Assembly (NCBI GenBank): GCA_945877255.1
Contig: CAMCRE010000005.1
Span: forward strand, 1 to 64,000
DNA: 64,000 bases
Source: an uncultured Erysipelotrichaceae bacterium
Lineage (GTDB): Bacteria > Bacillota_I > Bacilli_A > Erysipelotrichales > Erysipelotrichaceae
Direction: 5' to 3'
The notes under the pieces are model-generated. The model had not been told where the DNA came from. It saw only the letters and a program-made list of their open reading frames with translations, and searched no databases. The position numbers and the translations under genes are program-made. Numbering within the stretch: position 1 is the stretch's first letter; every line of letters begins with the position of its first letter. Below, piece after piece: positions 34,484-42,449 of this stretch.

Positions 34484-34840
34484 ATGTTTATTTCAAAAAA
34501 CGAGTTATTACGAAAAAAAGAAATTGAAAAAATCATGTTGTTGTGTAATTTACATCAAGAAGTTCCTCACAAAGTCATACTTAGAGAAGTTTATGAAATA
34601 TTGTATGATATTCCAAAAAAATTATTATTCAATTACAAAAGAGATACCATACTTTATTTTGACAATTTTTTGCATTTGAAAATCGCATTAAAAGAAAATA
34701 GAACAAAATACATGATAAAAGTGATTGAAGAACTAGCGTATCAAAAAGATATTTTTGATTGTGGTGTATACATTAATTTGCTAGAATTATTATCAGAATA
34801 TTTAGCAAAGGAGAAAATGGAATATGTGGAAACAGCTTAA
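34484..34840 (+). CDS. hypothetical protein of the transfer operon
   Basis: 118 residues, mainly helical and rich in K, L, I and E, with ribosome binding site AAGGAGGA. Overlaps the next gene by 17 bases. No family recognised. Confidence 0.6.
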   Translation: MFISKNELLRKKEIEKIMLLCNLHQEVPHKVILREVYEILYDIPKKLLFNYKRDTILYFDNFLHLKIALKENRTKYMIKVIEELAYQKDIFDCGVYINLLELLSEYLAKEKMEYVETA

Positions 34841-35486
34841 CAACGATGAAAGTTATTATGCAATCAATCGTATTTTAAGTGAAAAAATAAAATGTGAAAA
34901 AGATATTGAAGATAAAATAGAAATGATTGACTATTTTATAACAATGATAAAAAAGGAATTATCAATTGTTAGTCGTAACAAAGTTTTATATAAACCATTT
35001 TTGACAACGCCAAATGTTTTTAATTTATTTCCTTCTACAAAAAAACTCAAGTTAGATTATTTTGATAAAATAGGAATAGGAACATTTCATGCTACTAATG
35101 AAACAATCGTTTTTCCATGGTCATTCATTCGTTTATGTGATAATTTTTTAAATTTAAAAAATAAAATGTTTGAAATTAAAAAATCAGATTCGCAAGGTTG
35201 TTATATTCAAGAGTTAGATTTATTATTCATCACAAAAGGAAATCATTCCTTTACAACATTCATAAATTTAGAACAAGCAAATCTCATTTTAAAAAATGTA
35301 GACTGCTATTCTATAAAAAAATTATTTGATATAGTTGAAACAAATAGTGAATATTGGATTAACGTTGACACAAAAAAGAAAATTCAAAAAGTGAAAGATG
35401 CAAGAATAGCGTTATTATTTTTCTTGGCAAAAAAAAGAATAACGCTATTCCAACAAATTGAAAGTAATAGAAAGATACAAAAATAA
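34824..35486 (+). CDS. hypothetical protein, last gene of the secretion operon
   Basis: 220 residues, soluble, mixed alpha/beta, with FPWSFIRLCDNFLNLKNK near residue 95. No family recognised. The last 30 codons contain a 13-bp perfect inverted repeat (35404-35416/35438-35450), and the stop codon lies in the loop of the following terminator. Confidence 0.6.
   Translation: MWKQLNNDESYYAINRILSEKIKCEKDIEDKIEMIDYFITMIKKELSIVSRNKVLYKPFLTTPNVFNLFPSTKKLKLDYFDKIGIGTFHATNETIVFPWSFIRLCDNFLNLKNKMFEIKKSDSQGCYIQELDLLFITKGNHSFTTFINLEQANLILKNVDCYSIKKLFDIVETNSEYWINVDTKKKIQKVKDARIALLFFLAKKRITLFQQIESNRKIQK
35404..35450. repeat. 13-bp inverted repeat at the 3' end of a gene
   Basis: GAATAGCGTTATT (35404-35416) and AATAACGCTATTC (35438-35450), with a 21-base spacer that can also pair partly (T-rich left, A-rich right). 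Confidence 0.75.
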
Positions 35487-35505
35487 AATGTATCTTTTTT
35501 ATTTT
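35471..35505 (+). terminator. terminator between secretion and mobilisation operons
   Basis: AAAGATACA (35471-35479) and TGTATCTTT (35489-35497), then a T-rich run. The stop codon of the upstream gene lies in the loop. Confidence 0.8.
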
Positions 35506-35521
35506 TAAGAAAGAGGAAAGT

Positions 35522-35752
35522 ATGCAAAAACCAAAAATTACAAAAATTGAAAAATACAAAAATCATTTAAAAAAATTAAATGAAGAAAAATTAAAAATAG
35601 AAAATACGATTAAAGAATTAAAAGAAAAAATTGAAAAAGAAGAAAATAAATTGTTGGTTGATTTTATGAAAAATAACAAAATGGATTTAAGCGAAGTGTT
35701 AGAAATTATTAAAAATCATAAAACGGAAATTTTAGAAAATGACGAAAAATAA
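35522..35752 (+). CDS. small coiled-coil protein of the mobilisation operon
   Basis: 76 residues, nearly all one charged coiled coil (IENTIKELKEKIEKEENK) with a short C-terminal helix. GAGGAAAG upstream. It overlaps the RHH gene by 14 bases. Likely a relaxosome accessory protein by position only. Confidence 0.6.
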   Translation: MQKPKITKIEKYKNHLKKLNEEKLKIENTIKELKEKIEKEENKLLVDFMKNNKMDLSEVLEIIKNHKTEILENDEK

Positions 35753-36086
35753 AAAAAGAAGAAATAGAATTGAATTTAGAAGTACTGATTATATCAATGA
35801 AATTGTTTTATCAAAAATAAAGGAAAATAAATATGCGAATGTTAGCGAATATATTCGAACGTTGATTTTAAAAGACAATGCTGTTTTTGAAAAAATACAG
35901 CAACAAAAAGCAGAAAAAAAAGAAATCAGTTTATTGCGATTTGAAGTAAAAAAAATTGGAGTGAACTTAAATCAAATTACTGCAAAAATCAATTCTGGTC
36001 ATTTTATATCTTCTTTTGAGTTAAATAAAAGTTTAAAAGAAATTAAAGAAAAATTAGAAGAAATTTCCGTTAAATTGGGGTCTTAG
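35739..36086 (+). CDS. MobC-like RHH relaxosome accessory protein
   Basis: 115 residues. The N-terminal half is a ribbon-helix-helix (RIEFRSTDYINEIVLSKI, YANVSEYIRTLIL). The C-terminal half has the MobC-type run LRFEVKKIGVNLNQITAKIN. Such proteins bind oriT beside the relaxase and help open the nick site. A candidate oriT follows immediately. Confidence 0.8.
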   Translation: MTKNKKRRNRIEFRSTDYINEIVLSKIKENKYANVSEYIRTLILKDNAVFEKIQQQKAEKKEISLLRFEVKKIGVNLNQITAKINSGHFISSFELNKSLKEIKEKLEEISVKLGS

Positions 36087-36165
36087 GGGGAACACCCTAA
36101 CAAGCTGCATTTTGGTCTAGTCCGGACAAAATGCGTGTCTTGCGAACGCCAAAAGGACGTTCTTC
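36083..36165 (+). other. candidate origin of transfer (oriT)
   Basis: Three hairpins lie in the gap between the RHH gene and the relaxase: TTAGGG/CCCTAA (36083-36100), GCATTTTG/CAAAATGC (36107-36134, extended by two pairs past a bulged G), and GAACGCC-AAAA-GG-A-CGTTC (36144-36162). The single-stranded tract GTGTCTTGC lies between the second and third, where a nick site is usually found. The exact nick cannot be assigned. Confidence 0.6.
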
Positions 36166-36200
36166 CTAACAAAAAAACAGTGGAAAAAGGGGGTGTTTTA

Positions 36201-37400
36201 ATGGCCATTATGAAGATGCTAAATGTTACGACGAATAAGCACTTAGCGTCATCAATAAACTACATTTTAAATAAGTCCGTTCTAACGTCATCTTACAATT
36301 TTGTAACTGAAAATTATTATGAAGAAATGCAAGAAACGAAACAAATATTTGGTAAAGAAAAAGACAAAACAGATAAAAGAGGGAAAGCCAGACAAGGCTA
36401 TCATTTCTTATTTAGCTTTAGTCATGATGAATCAAAAACCCTCACAAAAGATAAAATCAATGAACTAACATTTGAAATACTTGAACAGTTAGGAATTAGT
36501 GAACATTATGAAACTTTAACAGCAATACATATGGATAAAGAACATGCACATATTCATATTTTGTTTAATTCAGTCAGTTTCAAAAATGGCAAAAAATATT
36601 ATTACAAAAATAAAGATTTTAAAAATTTGATGCAAGAAAAAATTAATCATGTTTTAACAGAAAATAATTTATCAGTTATTCCACTTGAGTCAAGTTTAGA
36701 TGCAATGGTTTATAAAGAATGGAAAGAAAATAAAAAAGAAGATACAATCACAATTAGAAAATTAATTAAATTTGATATTGCACAAATAGTTGATGAAGTA
36801 CATTCCTTAGATGAATTATTGAAAAAATTAAAAATTGAATACGGATATGATGTTAAATATAATCGAAAATATGCGACAATTAAACACCCAATAGCTAATC
36901 GTTATATTCGACTTAATTCACTAAAAGGAAAATTTACAGAAGAAAAATTAACAGAATATTTTGATTATAAACGATTAGGTATTGTAATTGATAAAATTCA
37001 ATTTACGTTACCAAAAGCAAAAATAGATTATTCAATCTTAACAAAAGAAAATTTAACAGATTTTCAAAAACAACAGAAAACACAATTAATCGAACATTTA
37101 AAAATTAAAAATGGTTTACAATATCAAAATAGAACATATGTAGAAAAACAAGCAATATTAAATTTCCAACAATACGCAGAAATTTTATATTTAAAAATAA
37201 GATACAATCTAGATTCAGTCGAAAAAATAAAAGATACAGTAGCACAGTTAGAACAAAAAATTGTGTTAGAAAAAAACGAAGCTATTAAAAAGGAATTATT
37301 CATTGACTATAAAAAAATAAAAGAATTAGAAAAAACAGAAATGAAAGGAGTTGAGAACGAAGATGAAATTAGAGGAATACGAAATACAATTAAGCGATAA
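36201..37400 (+). CDS. MobP-type relaxase
   Basis: 399 residues from the ATG at 36201 (AAAGGGGGTG upstream); a longer reading from 36135 would run through the oriT region. The relaxase domain covers about 1-200: NKHLASSINYILN holds the likely catalytic tyrosine region, and HMDKEHAHIHI is the three-histidine metal motif (about 112-120). It would nick oriT and lead the strand into the recipient. A helical, charged tail follows. Confidence 0.9.
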   Translation: MAIMKMLNVTTNKHLASSINYILNKSVLTSSYNFVTENYYEEMQETKQIFGKEKDKTDKRGKARQGYHFLFSFSHDESKTLTKDKINELTFEILEQLGISEHYETLTAIHMDKEHAHIHILFNSVSFKNGKKYYYKNKDFKNLMQEKINHVLTENNLSVIPLESSLDAMVYKEWKENKKEDTITIRKLIKFDIAQIVDEVHSLDELLKKLKIEYGYDVKYNRKYATIKHPIANRYIRLNSLKGKFTEEKLTEYFDYKRLGIVIDKIQFTLPKAKIDYSILTKENLTDFQKQQKTQLIEHLKIKNGLQYQNRTYVEKQAILNFQQYAEILYLKIRYNLDSVEKIKDTVAQLEQKIVLEKNEAIKKELFIDYKKIKELEKTEMKGVENEDEIRGIRNTIKR

Positions 37401-38181
37401 TGAAAAAAATTACGTGTCAGAAAATTTAAAAATACAAGTTTTTGAAGAAATCGACAGAATTAGTAATATGGAGGAATTTCTTTTAGCCGTCCAAAATAAA
37501 CAATTTTCTGAAAATGCACAAATGTATATTGCAGATGCTTATAATGTGCTAGGTGATGAGGTATTTAAACATTTATTTATAACAATGAACGATGAAACAG
37601 TTATAGCATATATTAAAATGTTGTCATCAACTTTTGAAAAAGAACAAGCTATTAAAGAGCAAGAACTACATCAAGAAGCTCAGAAAAAAGAACGTGAAAA
37701 AGAACAAGTTATTAAAGAGCAGGAAAGACTAGCTTTACAAAACGAACTACAAATCAAATATTTGAAAATTGAGATTAACGCATTTATAAATGAACATCTA
37801 AATTTAATTTCTAAGTATAACCAAACAACATATTTTAATGGCTTATTACAAATGGCAAGTGAGACGGATAATTTACAAGTGTTAGAAGATATTAGTCTTA
37901 AAATTTCATCAAAATACGAAGTAATTAAAGAAAAAGAAAAATCTTTTTCAGAGAAATTACATCATTTTTTAAAAACAAGCACCACAAAAAAGAAATTATT
38001 TTTTAAAAAGGATAGTAAGCAATTTATGAATGTGTTTATTAATCATGAGCAACAGTTTACAAAACAAGAATTAGCACTACTTTTTGAAATATTCAAAACA
38101 TATAATGTTGCAGCAGAAGAATTACATCAATTTTATTTAAACTATGAAAAGGAGGAAAATACATTATGCAAAACGAAGTAA
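37363..38181 (+). CDS. coiled-coil hypothetical protein of the mobilisation operon
   Basis: 272 residues from the ATG at 37363, overlapping the relaxase end. The middle is a charged coiled coil with a repeated run (KEQAIKEQE, KEQVIKEQE; about 95-125). No family recognised. Ribosome binding site AAAGGAG lies 12 bases upstream, which is far. Confidence 0.6.
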   Translation: MKLEEYEIQLSDNEKNYVSENLKIQVFEEIDRISNMEEFLLAVQNKQFSENAQMYIADAYNVLGDEVFKHLFITMNDETVIAYIKMLSSTFEKEQAIKEQELHQEAQKKEREKEQVIKEQERLALQNELQIKYLKIEINAFINEHLNLISKYNQTTYFNGLLQMASETDNLQVLEDISLKISSKYEVIKEKEKSFSEKLHHFLKTSTTKKKLFFKKDSKQFMNVFINHEQQFTKQELALLFEIFKTYNVAAEELHQFYLNYEKEENTLCKTK

Positions 38182-39290
38182 CAGCGGCTATTCAAATTTT
38201 ATCACAATCATTAATGATGATTAACAATGTATCTAAAGGAATGGTTCGATTTTTGATATTATCAGACAGGTATTTAAAACCACATTTAGAGCGTGCTTTA
38301 AATACTGGAAATGCACGTACACATGGTCAAGTGTCATTAAAAGAGCTTGAAAAATTAAGAGGGAAAAATCTTGCCATTATTCCAATGAGTAAAACAATGC
38401 AAGAAGAATTGCGAAAAGAATGTAAAAATTTAAATGTTGTATTTCATAGCAGAAAAGAAAATAATACAACATTACAACAACAAATTAAAGAAAAAGAAAA
38501 TGAATTGATACAAGCGTTAGAGCATGGACAACAAGAACAATCTGAAGCAACTAAATTAGAATTAGAAAAATTAAAGCAAGAAGAAAAATGGATTGTGTTT
38601 ATAGATGCGAGCGACACAAATAAAATCAAACATTTTTTAAGTAAATACGAAATTGAAATAAAAGACGTTAAACCTATCGAAGAAGTATTAAGTGAAGAAG
38701 AAATAGCGTTGTATGAAAAATTAGACGTTAAAAAAGAAGAAATAGAATTACTGAGAAAACAACCAATTTCTCCAGCACAAGAATACGTATTAAAAAATGA
38801 ACCGAGTGCGTTATCAAGTGGACATCATCGAATAGTTGAGCGACAAAATATTTTTATTCCGAAAAATAAATTGGAAGCAACAGAAGTAATTGGTTATTTA
38901 TACGGCAGAATTGATGTTGTGCCTAATGTAGAAAGAACGGTTGCACCTGAAATACAGCCTACAGAGATTCTAATGGTTGATTCAGACGGTGATGGATACA
39001 CAGATAGAGAAGAACTCGCAGTAGGGAGTGATCCACACGATTATCACTCTACCCCAAACAATTTTAATCAAACAGTAATCATTGATGAAGTACATGAAAA
39101 AATCGAAAAATTAGAAAAAATGAAAGACGGAAATTTAATGTATGGTAAGCAATTAGAAATTACAGCGACAATTAAAGAAGCTAAAGAACTACTACAAAAT
39201 AACAATATAGAACATTTAACAAAAATGAATAAAACATTAGACACCTTAATACATAAAATTTCTGAATCGTTGCCAAAAATGAAAGTATAA
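38166..39290 (+). CDS. PcfB-like (DUF3801) protein with a TSP3-type calcium repeat
   Basis: 374 residues. The first 170 match the PcfB/DUF3801 outline: helical start (ILSQSLMMINNVSKGMV), a conserved strand (LAIIPMSKTMQEELRKECKN), a charged insert, then WIVFIDASDTNKIKHFL. PcfB helps the relaxase dock onto the coupling protein in enterococcal systems. The C-terminal part contains DSDGDGYTDREELAVGSDPH (about 277-296), a thrombospondin type 3 or dockerin-like calcium loop, which is unusual in a protein without a signal peptide. Confidence 0.7.
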   Translation: MQNEVTAAIQILSQSLMMINNVSKGMVRFLILSDRYLKPHLERALNTGNARTHGQVSLKELEKLRGKNLAIIPMSKTMQEELRKECKNLNVVFHSRKENNTTLQQQIKEKENELIQALEHGQQEQSEATKLELEKLKQEEKWIVFIDASDTNKIKHFLSKYEIEIKDVKPIEEVLSEEEIALYEKLDVKKEEIELLRKQPISPAQEYVLKNEPSALSSGHHRIVERQNIFIPKNKLEATEVIGYLYGRIDVVPNVERTVAPEIQPTEILMVDSDGDGYTDREELAVGSDPHDYHSTPNNFNQTVIIDEVHEKIEKLEKMKDGNLMYGKQLEITATIKEAKELLQNNNIEHLTKMNKTLDTLIHKISESLPKMKV

Positions 39291-39309
39291 TGTATAGAAA
39301 GGAGTCATA

Positions 39310-40284
39310 ATGGATACACCAATCGTTCCAACAAAAGAAGAATTAAAAAATATTAGAATAGAATCAGTTGGTGAAATGTTTTATGGAATGAAAGTTATTA
39401 AAACAGGTAAAACAAATAGCTTCGCTGAGATGGATTCATTAAAAATTTATCCCGACAATACGTTTTATCGTTTTTCAACTGGAGAAAAAGGAGACGTATT
39501 TGATTTTGTGCAAATGGTTAGTGATTGCAATTTTAAAATTGCAGCAAACATGTTATTTGAATATTATACTAATCATCGTATCAATATTCAAAATTACACA
39601 AAAGATACGTTACAACATTTTCAACACAGTGCGACTAATTCAATACTAGAATTACCACAAAAAAACGAGCATAATAAAAACGTTTTTGCTTACTTGACAA
39701 AAACAAGAGGTATTAAACCTAAAATCGTTAATCACTATATTAAATACCATACACTCTATCAAGACACAAAAAATAATTGTGTTTTTGTAGGGTATGTTGA
39801 CGGTGTAGCGACATGTGCATCAATTAGGAGTACGTATTCCAATTTCAAGGGAGAAGTTAGTAATTCGTTTTCTGAAGTAGGAATATATTCTAATTTTCCC
39901 GAAAACAAAAATACAACACTAGTCATTTGTGAAGGTATGATAGATGTGATGAGCTATCAATCATTATTAGATGATGATTATAAAAATATGGACTATTTAT
40001 CAACTCAAGGTGTTTCAAAAGGAAGAAACGCTATTTTTTATCGAATGAAAAAAGAAGAAGCATTTAAGCAATATAAAAAAATGATAATTTGTTATGACAA
40101 TGATCCAGTTAATCCTACATTAGGGTATTCAGTAGGTAGAAAACACGCTGAAGAACTAAAAGAATGGATAACGCAAGAATTTCCTGGTATAGAAGTAACA
40201 ACACAATTTCCACAATTTAAAGATTATAATGAAGATTTATTACATAAAATCAATCAAAATTATCATAAAAAGGTAGATTTATAG
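39310..40284 (+). CDS. Toprim-domain DNA primase-like protein
   Basis: 324 residues. The N-terminal half resembles the zinc-binding primase region in layout (FYRFSTGEKGDVFDFVQ), though no cysteine/histidine zinc site is clear. The C-terminal Toprim fold has VICEGMIDVMS (about 206-216) and IICYDNDP (about 260-267). It would prime the complementary strand after transfer. Ribosome binding site AAAGGAG. Confidence 0.8.
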   Translation: MDTPIVPTKEELKNIRIESVGEMFYGMKVIKTGKTNSFAEMDSLKIYPDNTFYRFSTGEKGDVFDFVQMVSDCNFKIAANMLFEYYTNHRINIQNYTKDTLQHFQHSATNSILELPQKNEHNKNVFAYLTKTRGIKPKIVNHYIKYHTLYQDTKNNCVFVGYVDGVATCASIRSTYSNFKGEVSNSFSEVGIYSNFPENKNTTLVICEGMIDVMSYQSLLDDDYKNMDYLSTQGVSKGRNAIFYRMKKEEAFKQYKKMIICYDNDPVNPTLGYSVGRKHAEELKEWITQEFPGIEVTTQFPQFKDYNEDLLHKINQNYHKKVDL

Positions 40285-40285
40285 T

Positions 40286-42115
40286 ATGAAAAAATGGAAT
40301 TTGAAAAGAAAAATATGTTTTTTCTTAATTGTGTTTTGCATATTTGAGTATTTTGGATTAGCAATAATAACTGCAATCACCACTAAACAAATTAATAAAT
40401 TTGAGTATTTTGTTACGCATCCTCTATCAATACAGTATAAATTAGCGTATATTGGCGGTGTTGCGTTATTTGGAGGTATAATAACACTATTAATTATTGC
40501 ACATATGCTTAGTCTAGGAAAAAGGAGAATAGGGGAAGAGTATGGTAGTGCGAAAGTTGAGTCCGCTGACTATCTTAAGCATATGAAGGATAATGAGAGG
40601 AATTTATTATTAACACAAAACGTACACGTATCACTTAATTCATATAAAACAAAACAAAATAATAACGTATTAGTAGTCGGGTCGTCTGGTGCTGGAAAAA
40701 ACAAAAGTTTTATAGAACCAAATCTACTCGAAGCTAATCAAAATTATTTAGTTATTGACCCTAAGGGTTCCTCATACGAATTAACTAAAGAATATTTAGA
40801 AAAAGAGGGGTATGACGTACGATGTTTAAATTTTGTTAATCCTGAATTATCATGCGGATATAATCCATTAAATTATATTCAAAAAGAAACAGATATTGCG
40901 TTTATTGCAAAACGCCTTGCTGAAATTCATGAAGACAAGAAAAATGCACAAAATCCGTTCTGGGACAACACTTCTAGATTATTAATTGAAGCCATCATCA
41001 CGTATGTGTTTTATTATGACACCAAAAAAAATATTAATAGAGTGTTTGAAATGTTTAATGACTATAAAGTAAATCGGGAGAATAGTGAATTAATGCAGGT
41101 GATGGACATTTTAAAAAACAGTAGTGAAATACGTGCTAAGCAAATGGTCAATGATTTTTTTGGTATTAATAAAATTACAGAGGAAACACTGACAACATCA
41201 TTAGGAGATACTAGTGGTCGTTTGCAGAATTTTAGATATGCAGAAGTGCAAAGAATACTGGAGACAGACGATTTAGATTTCATAGCCTTAGGTACAAAGC
41301 CAAAACAAGCTATATTTATCATTATTTCAGATTCTGGAGACACAACGTACAATTTTTTAATCGAGATATTATATCAGCAATTTTTTCATATTATGTATAA
41401 AGAAGCGAATAAATATCAAGACAAAAGATTACCTTACGAATGTGCGATTATCATGGACGAGTTTAAAAATATTAAGTTGCCAGAAAATTTTAACTCGGTA
41501 CTATCTACTGTACGTTCACGTGGTATTGCGATTTGGATCATTATTCAAGGTTTATCCCAGTTAAAAGAGTTATTTAAAGAATCGTGGGAGCAAGTAATGT
41601 CTAATTGCAGTTATTTTTTATATTTAGGAACAACAGAACAGTTTAGTCATGAATATATTAGTAAATCAATAGGAACGGAAACGATTGTGAAACATTCATA
41701 TTCAGGTGGAGATTTCCTTACTCGAGGAAGAGCAAGTGTTGATGTGATAGGGCGTGAAATCTATAAACCTAATGAAGTAAGAGAGTTAGATAATGTGTAT
41801 TGTTTTTTATTTGTGAATGGTAAAAGACCAGTTTATGATAAAAAAATTACGATTTTTGAAGGAGGAAAAATCGTATACGACAAGTTTAAAATCGCAAAAA
41901 TGTTATCTAATAAAAATTACGATGAAGAAATCAAAAAAATATTAATGAGAATAGAAGTTGATGCTAAAAATTACAAAAAATATATAACAGAATATGCTTA
42001 TTGTTTTTCAAGCAACGAGATTAATATGCTGAAGAAATTTAGTGTAGAAGACGTTGTTTCCTTTTTACAAAAAAAAATTAACTTAAGTTGCGAACCAGGT
42101 AAAAAAAGTTTATAA
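40286..42115 (+). CDS. VirD4/TraG-type coupling protein
   Basis: 609 residues: two N-terminal transmembrane helices (about 8-30, 52-74), Walker A GSSGAGKNKS (about 132-141), the conserved LVIDPKGSSYE, and Walker B IIMDEFKNI (about 388-396). It links the relaxase-DNA complex to the secretion channel. The last 30 bases carry a good promoter for the downstream toxin-like transcript. Confidence 0.93.
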   Translation: MKKWNLKRKICFFLIVFCIFEYFGLAIITAITTKQINKFEYFVTHPLSIQYKLAYIGGVALFGGIITLLIIAHMLSLGKRRIGEEYGSAKVESADYLKHMKDNERNLLLTQNVHVSLNSYKTKQNNNVLVVGSSGAGKNKSFIEPNLLEANQNYLVIDPKGSSYELTKEYLEKEGYDVRCLNFVNPELSCGYNPLNYIQKETDIAFIAKRLAEIHEDKKNAQNPFWDNTSRLLIEAIITYVFYYDTKKNINRVFEMFNDYKVNRENSELMQVMDILKNSSEIRAKQMVNDFFGINKITEETLTTSLGDTSGRLQNFRYAEVQRILETDDLDFIALGTKPKQAIFIIISDSGDTTYNFLIEILYQQFFHIMYKEANKYQDKRLPYECAIIMDEFKNIKLPENFNSVLSTVRSRGIAIWIIIQGLSQLKELFKESWEQVMSNCSYFLYLGTTEQFSHEYISKSIGTETIVKHSYSGGDFLTRGRASVDVIGREIYKPNEVRELDNVYCFLFVNGKRPVYDKKITIFEGGKIVYDKFKIAKMLSNKNYDEEIKKILMRIEVDAKNYKKYITEYAYCFSSNEINMLKKFSVEDVVSFLQKKINLSCEPGKKSL

Positions 42116-42116
42116 T
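42088..42116 (+). promoter_or_regulatory. promoter of the candidate toxin mRNA
   Basis: TTGCGA (42088-42093), exact 17-bp spacer, TATAAT (42111-42116), inside the 3' end of virD4. Expected start near 42123. Confidence 0.65.
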
Positions 42117-42189
42117 AAAATTGTTATTTGGAATAGGAGGTAAACCAAATATGAGCGGAGGTAAAAAAACCGGTCATTAGGAGGTTCGT

Positions 42190-42267
42190 ATTAAAAAGGA
42201 CATTGTGACAATGCTTTACGTTGTTGCGGTCATTTTAGGTTTTTTAGTTTTACTATTTAAAGCCTAA
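42190..42267 (+). CDS. small hydrophobic peptide, candidate type I toxin
   Basis: The frame gives KKDIVTMLYVVAVILGFLVL and a short FKA end: one membrane-spanning segment with lysines at both ends, as in type I toxins. No ATG begins the full frame. TAGGAGG (42178-42184) lies five bases before ATT (42190), giving 25 residues; GTG at 42205 (20 residues) or ATG at 42211 (17 residues) are alternatives. A 9-codon ORF MSGGKKTGH (42151-42180) with its own AGGAGG precedes it. Confidence 0.5.
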   Translation: MKKDIVTMLYVVAVILGFLVLLFKA

Positions 42268-42283
42268 TATTCAATCAAACCTC
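42268..42283. repeat. 16-bp direct repeat, copy 1
   Basis: TATTCAATCAAACCTC directly after the peptide stop; identical to 42337-42352. Confidence 0.85.
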
Positions 42284-42302
42284 CTAATGAAAAATAACAC
42301 AA

Positions 42303-42333
42303 AAAAGAGTGGATTGCAGTCCACTCTTTTTCT
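42303..42333. terminator. bidirectional terminator of the toxin/antisense pair
   Basis: AAAAGAGTGGA (42303-42313), loop TTGCAG, TCCACTCTTTT (42320-42330). A run of A precedes and T follows, so it works in both directions. Confidence 0.85.
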
Positions 42334-42336
42334 TTT

Positions 42337-42352
42337 TATTCAATCAAACCTC
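42337..42352. repeat. 16-bp direct repeat, copy 2
   Basis: TATTCAATCAAACCTC, identical to 42268-42283; forms the 5' end of the predicted antisense RNA. Confidence 0.85.
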
Positions 42353-42358
42353 AGTTAT

Positions 42359-42387
42359 ATTGTATGGTATTGTTGCAGAAAAATCAA
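42359..42387 (-). promoter_or_regulatory. promoter of the antisense RNA
   Basis: On the minus strand: TTGATT (42387-42382), exact 17-bp spacer, TACAAT (42364-42359). Confidence 0.6.
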
Positions 42388-42408
42388 GTAAGATGTTCTT
42401 ATGTTATT

Positions 42409-42417
42409 TGATATAAT
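42409..42417 (+). promoter_or_regulatory. extended -10 promoter of the recombinase gene
   Basis: TGATATAAT: TGn plus perfect TATAAT (42412-42417), 33 bases before the recombinase start. Confidence 0.5.
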
Positions 42418-42449
42418 TTATTAGTCAAAAAAGGACTAGGAGGATACAG

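Larger units (their letters stand above)
42303..42352 (-). ncRNA. candidate antisense RNA (type I antitoxin)
   Basis: About 50-60 bases starting near 42352, set by a minus-strand promoter at 42359-42387 and ending at the shared terminator. Its 5' end is the complement of repeat copy 2, hence also of copy 1 in the toxin mRNA. Pairing at the repeat and at the terminator loop would mimic the Fst/RNA II arrangement. Confidence 0.55.
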
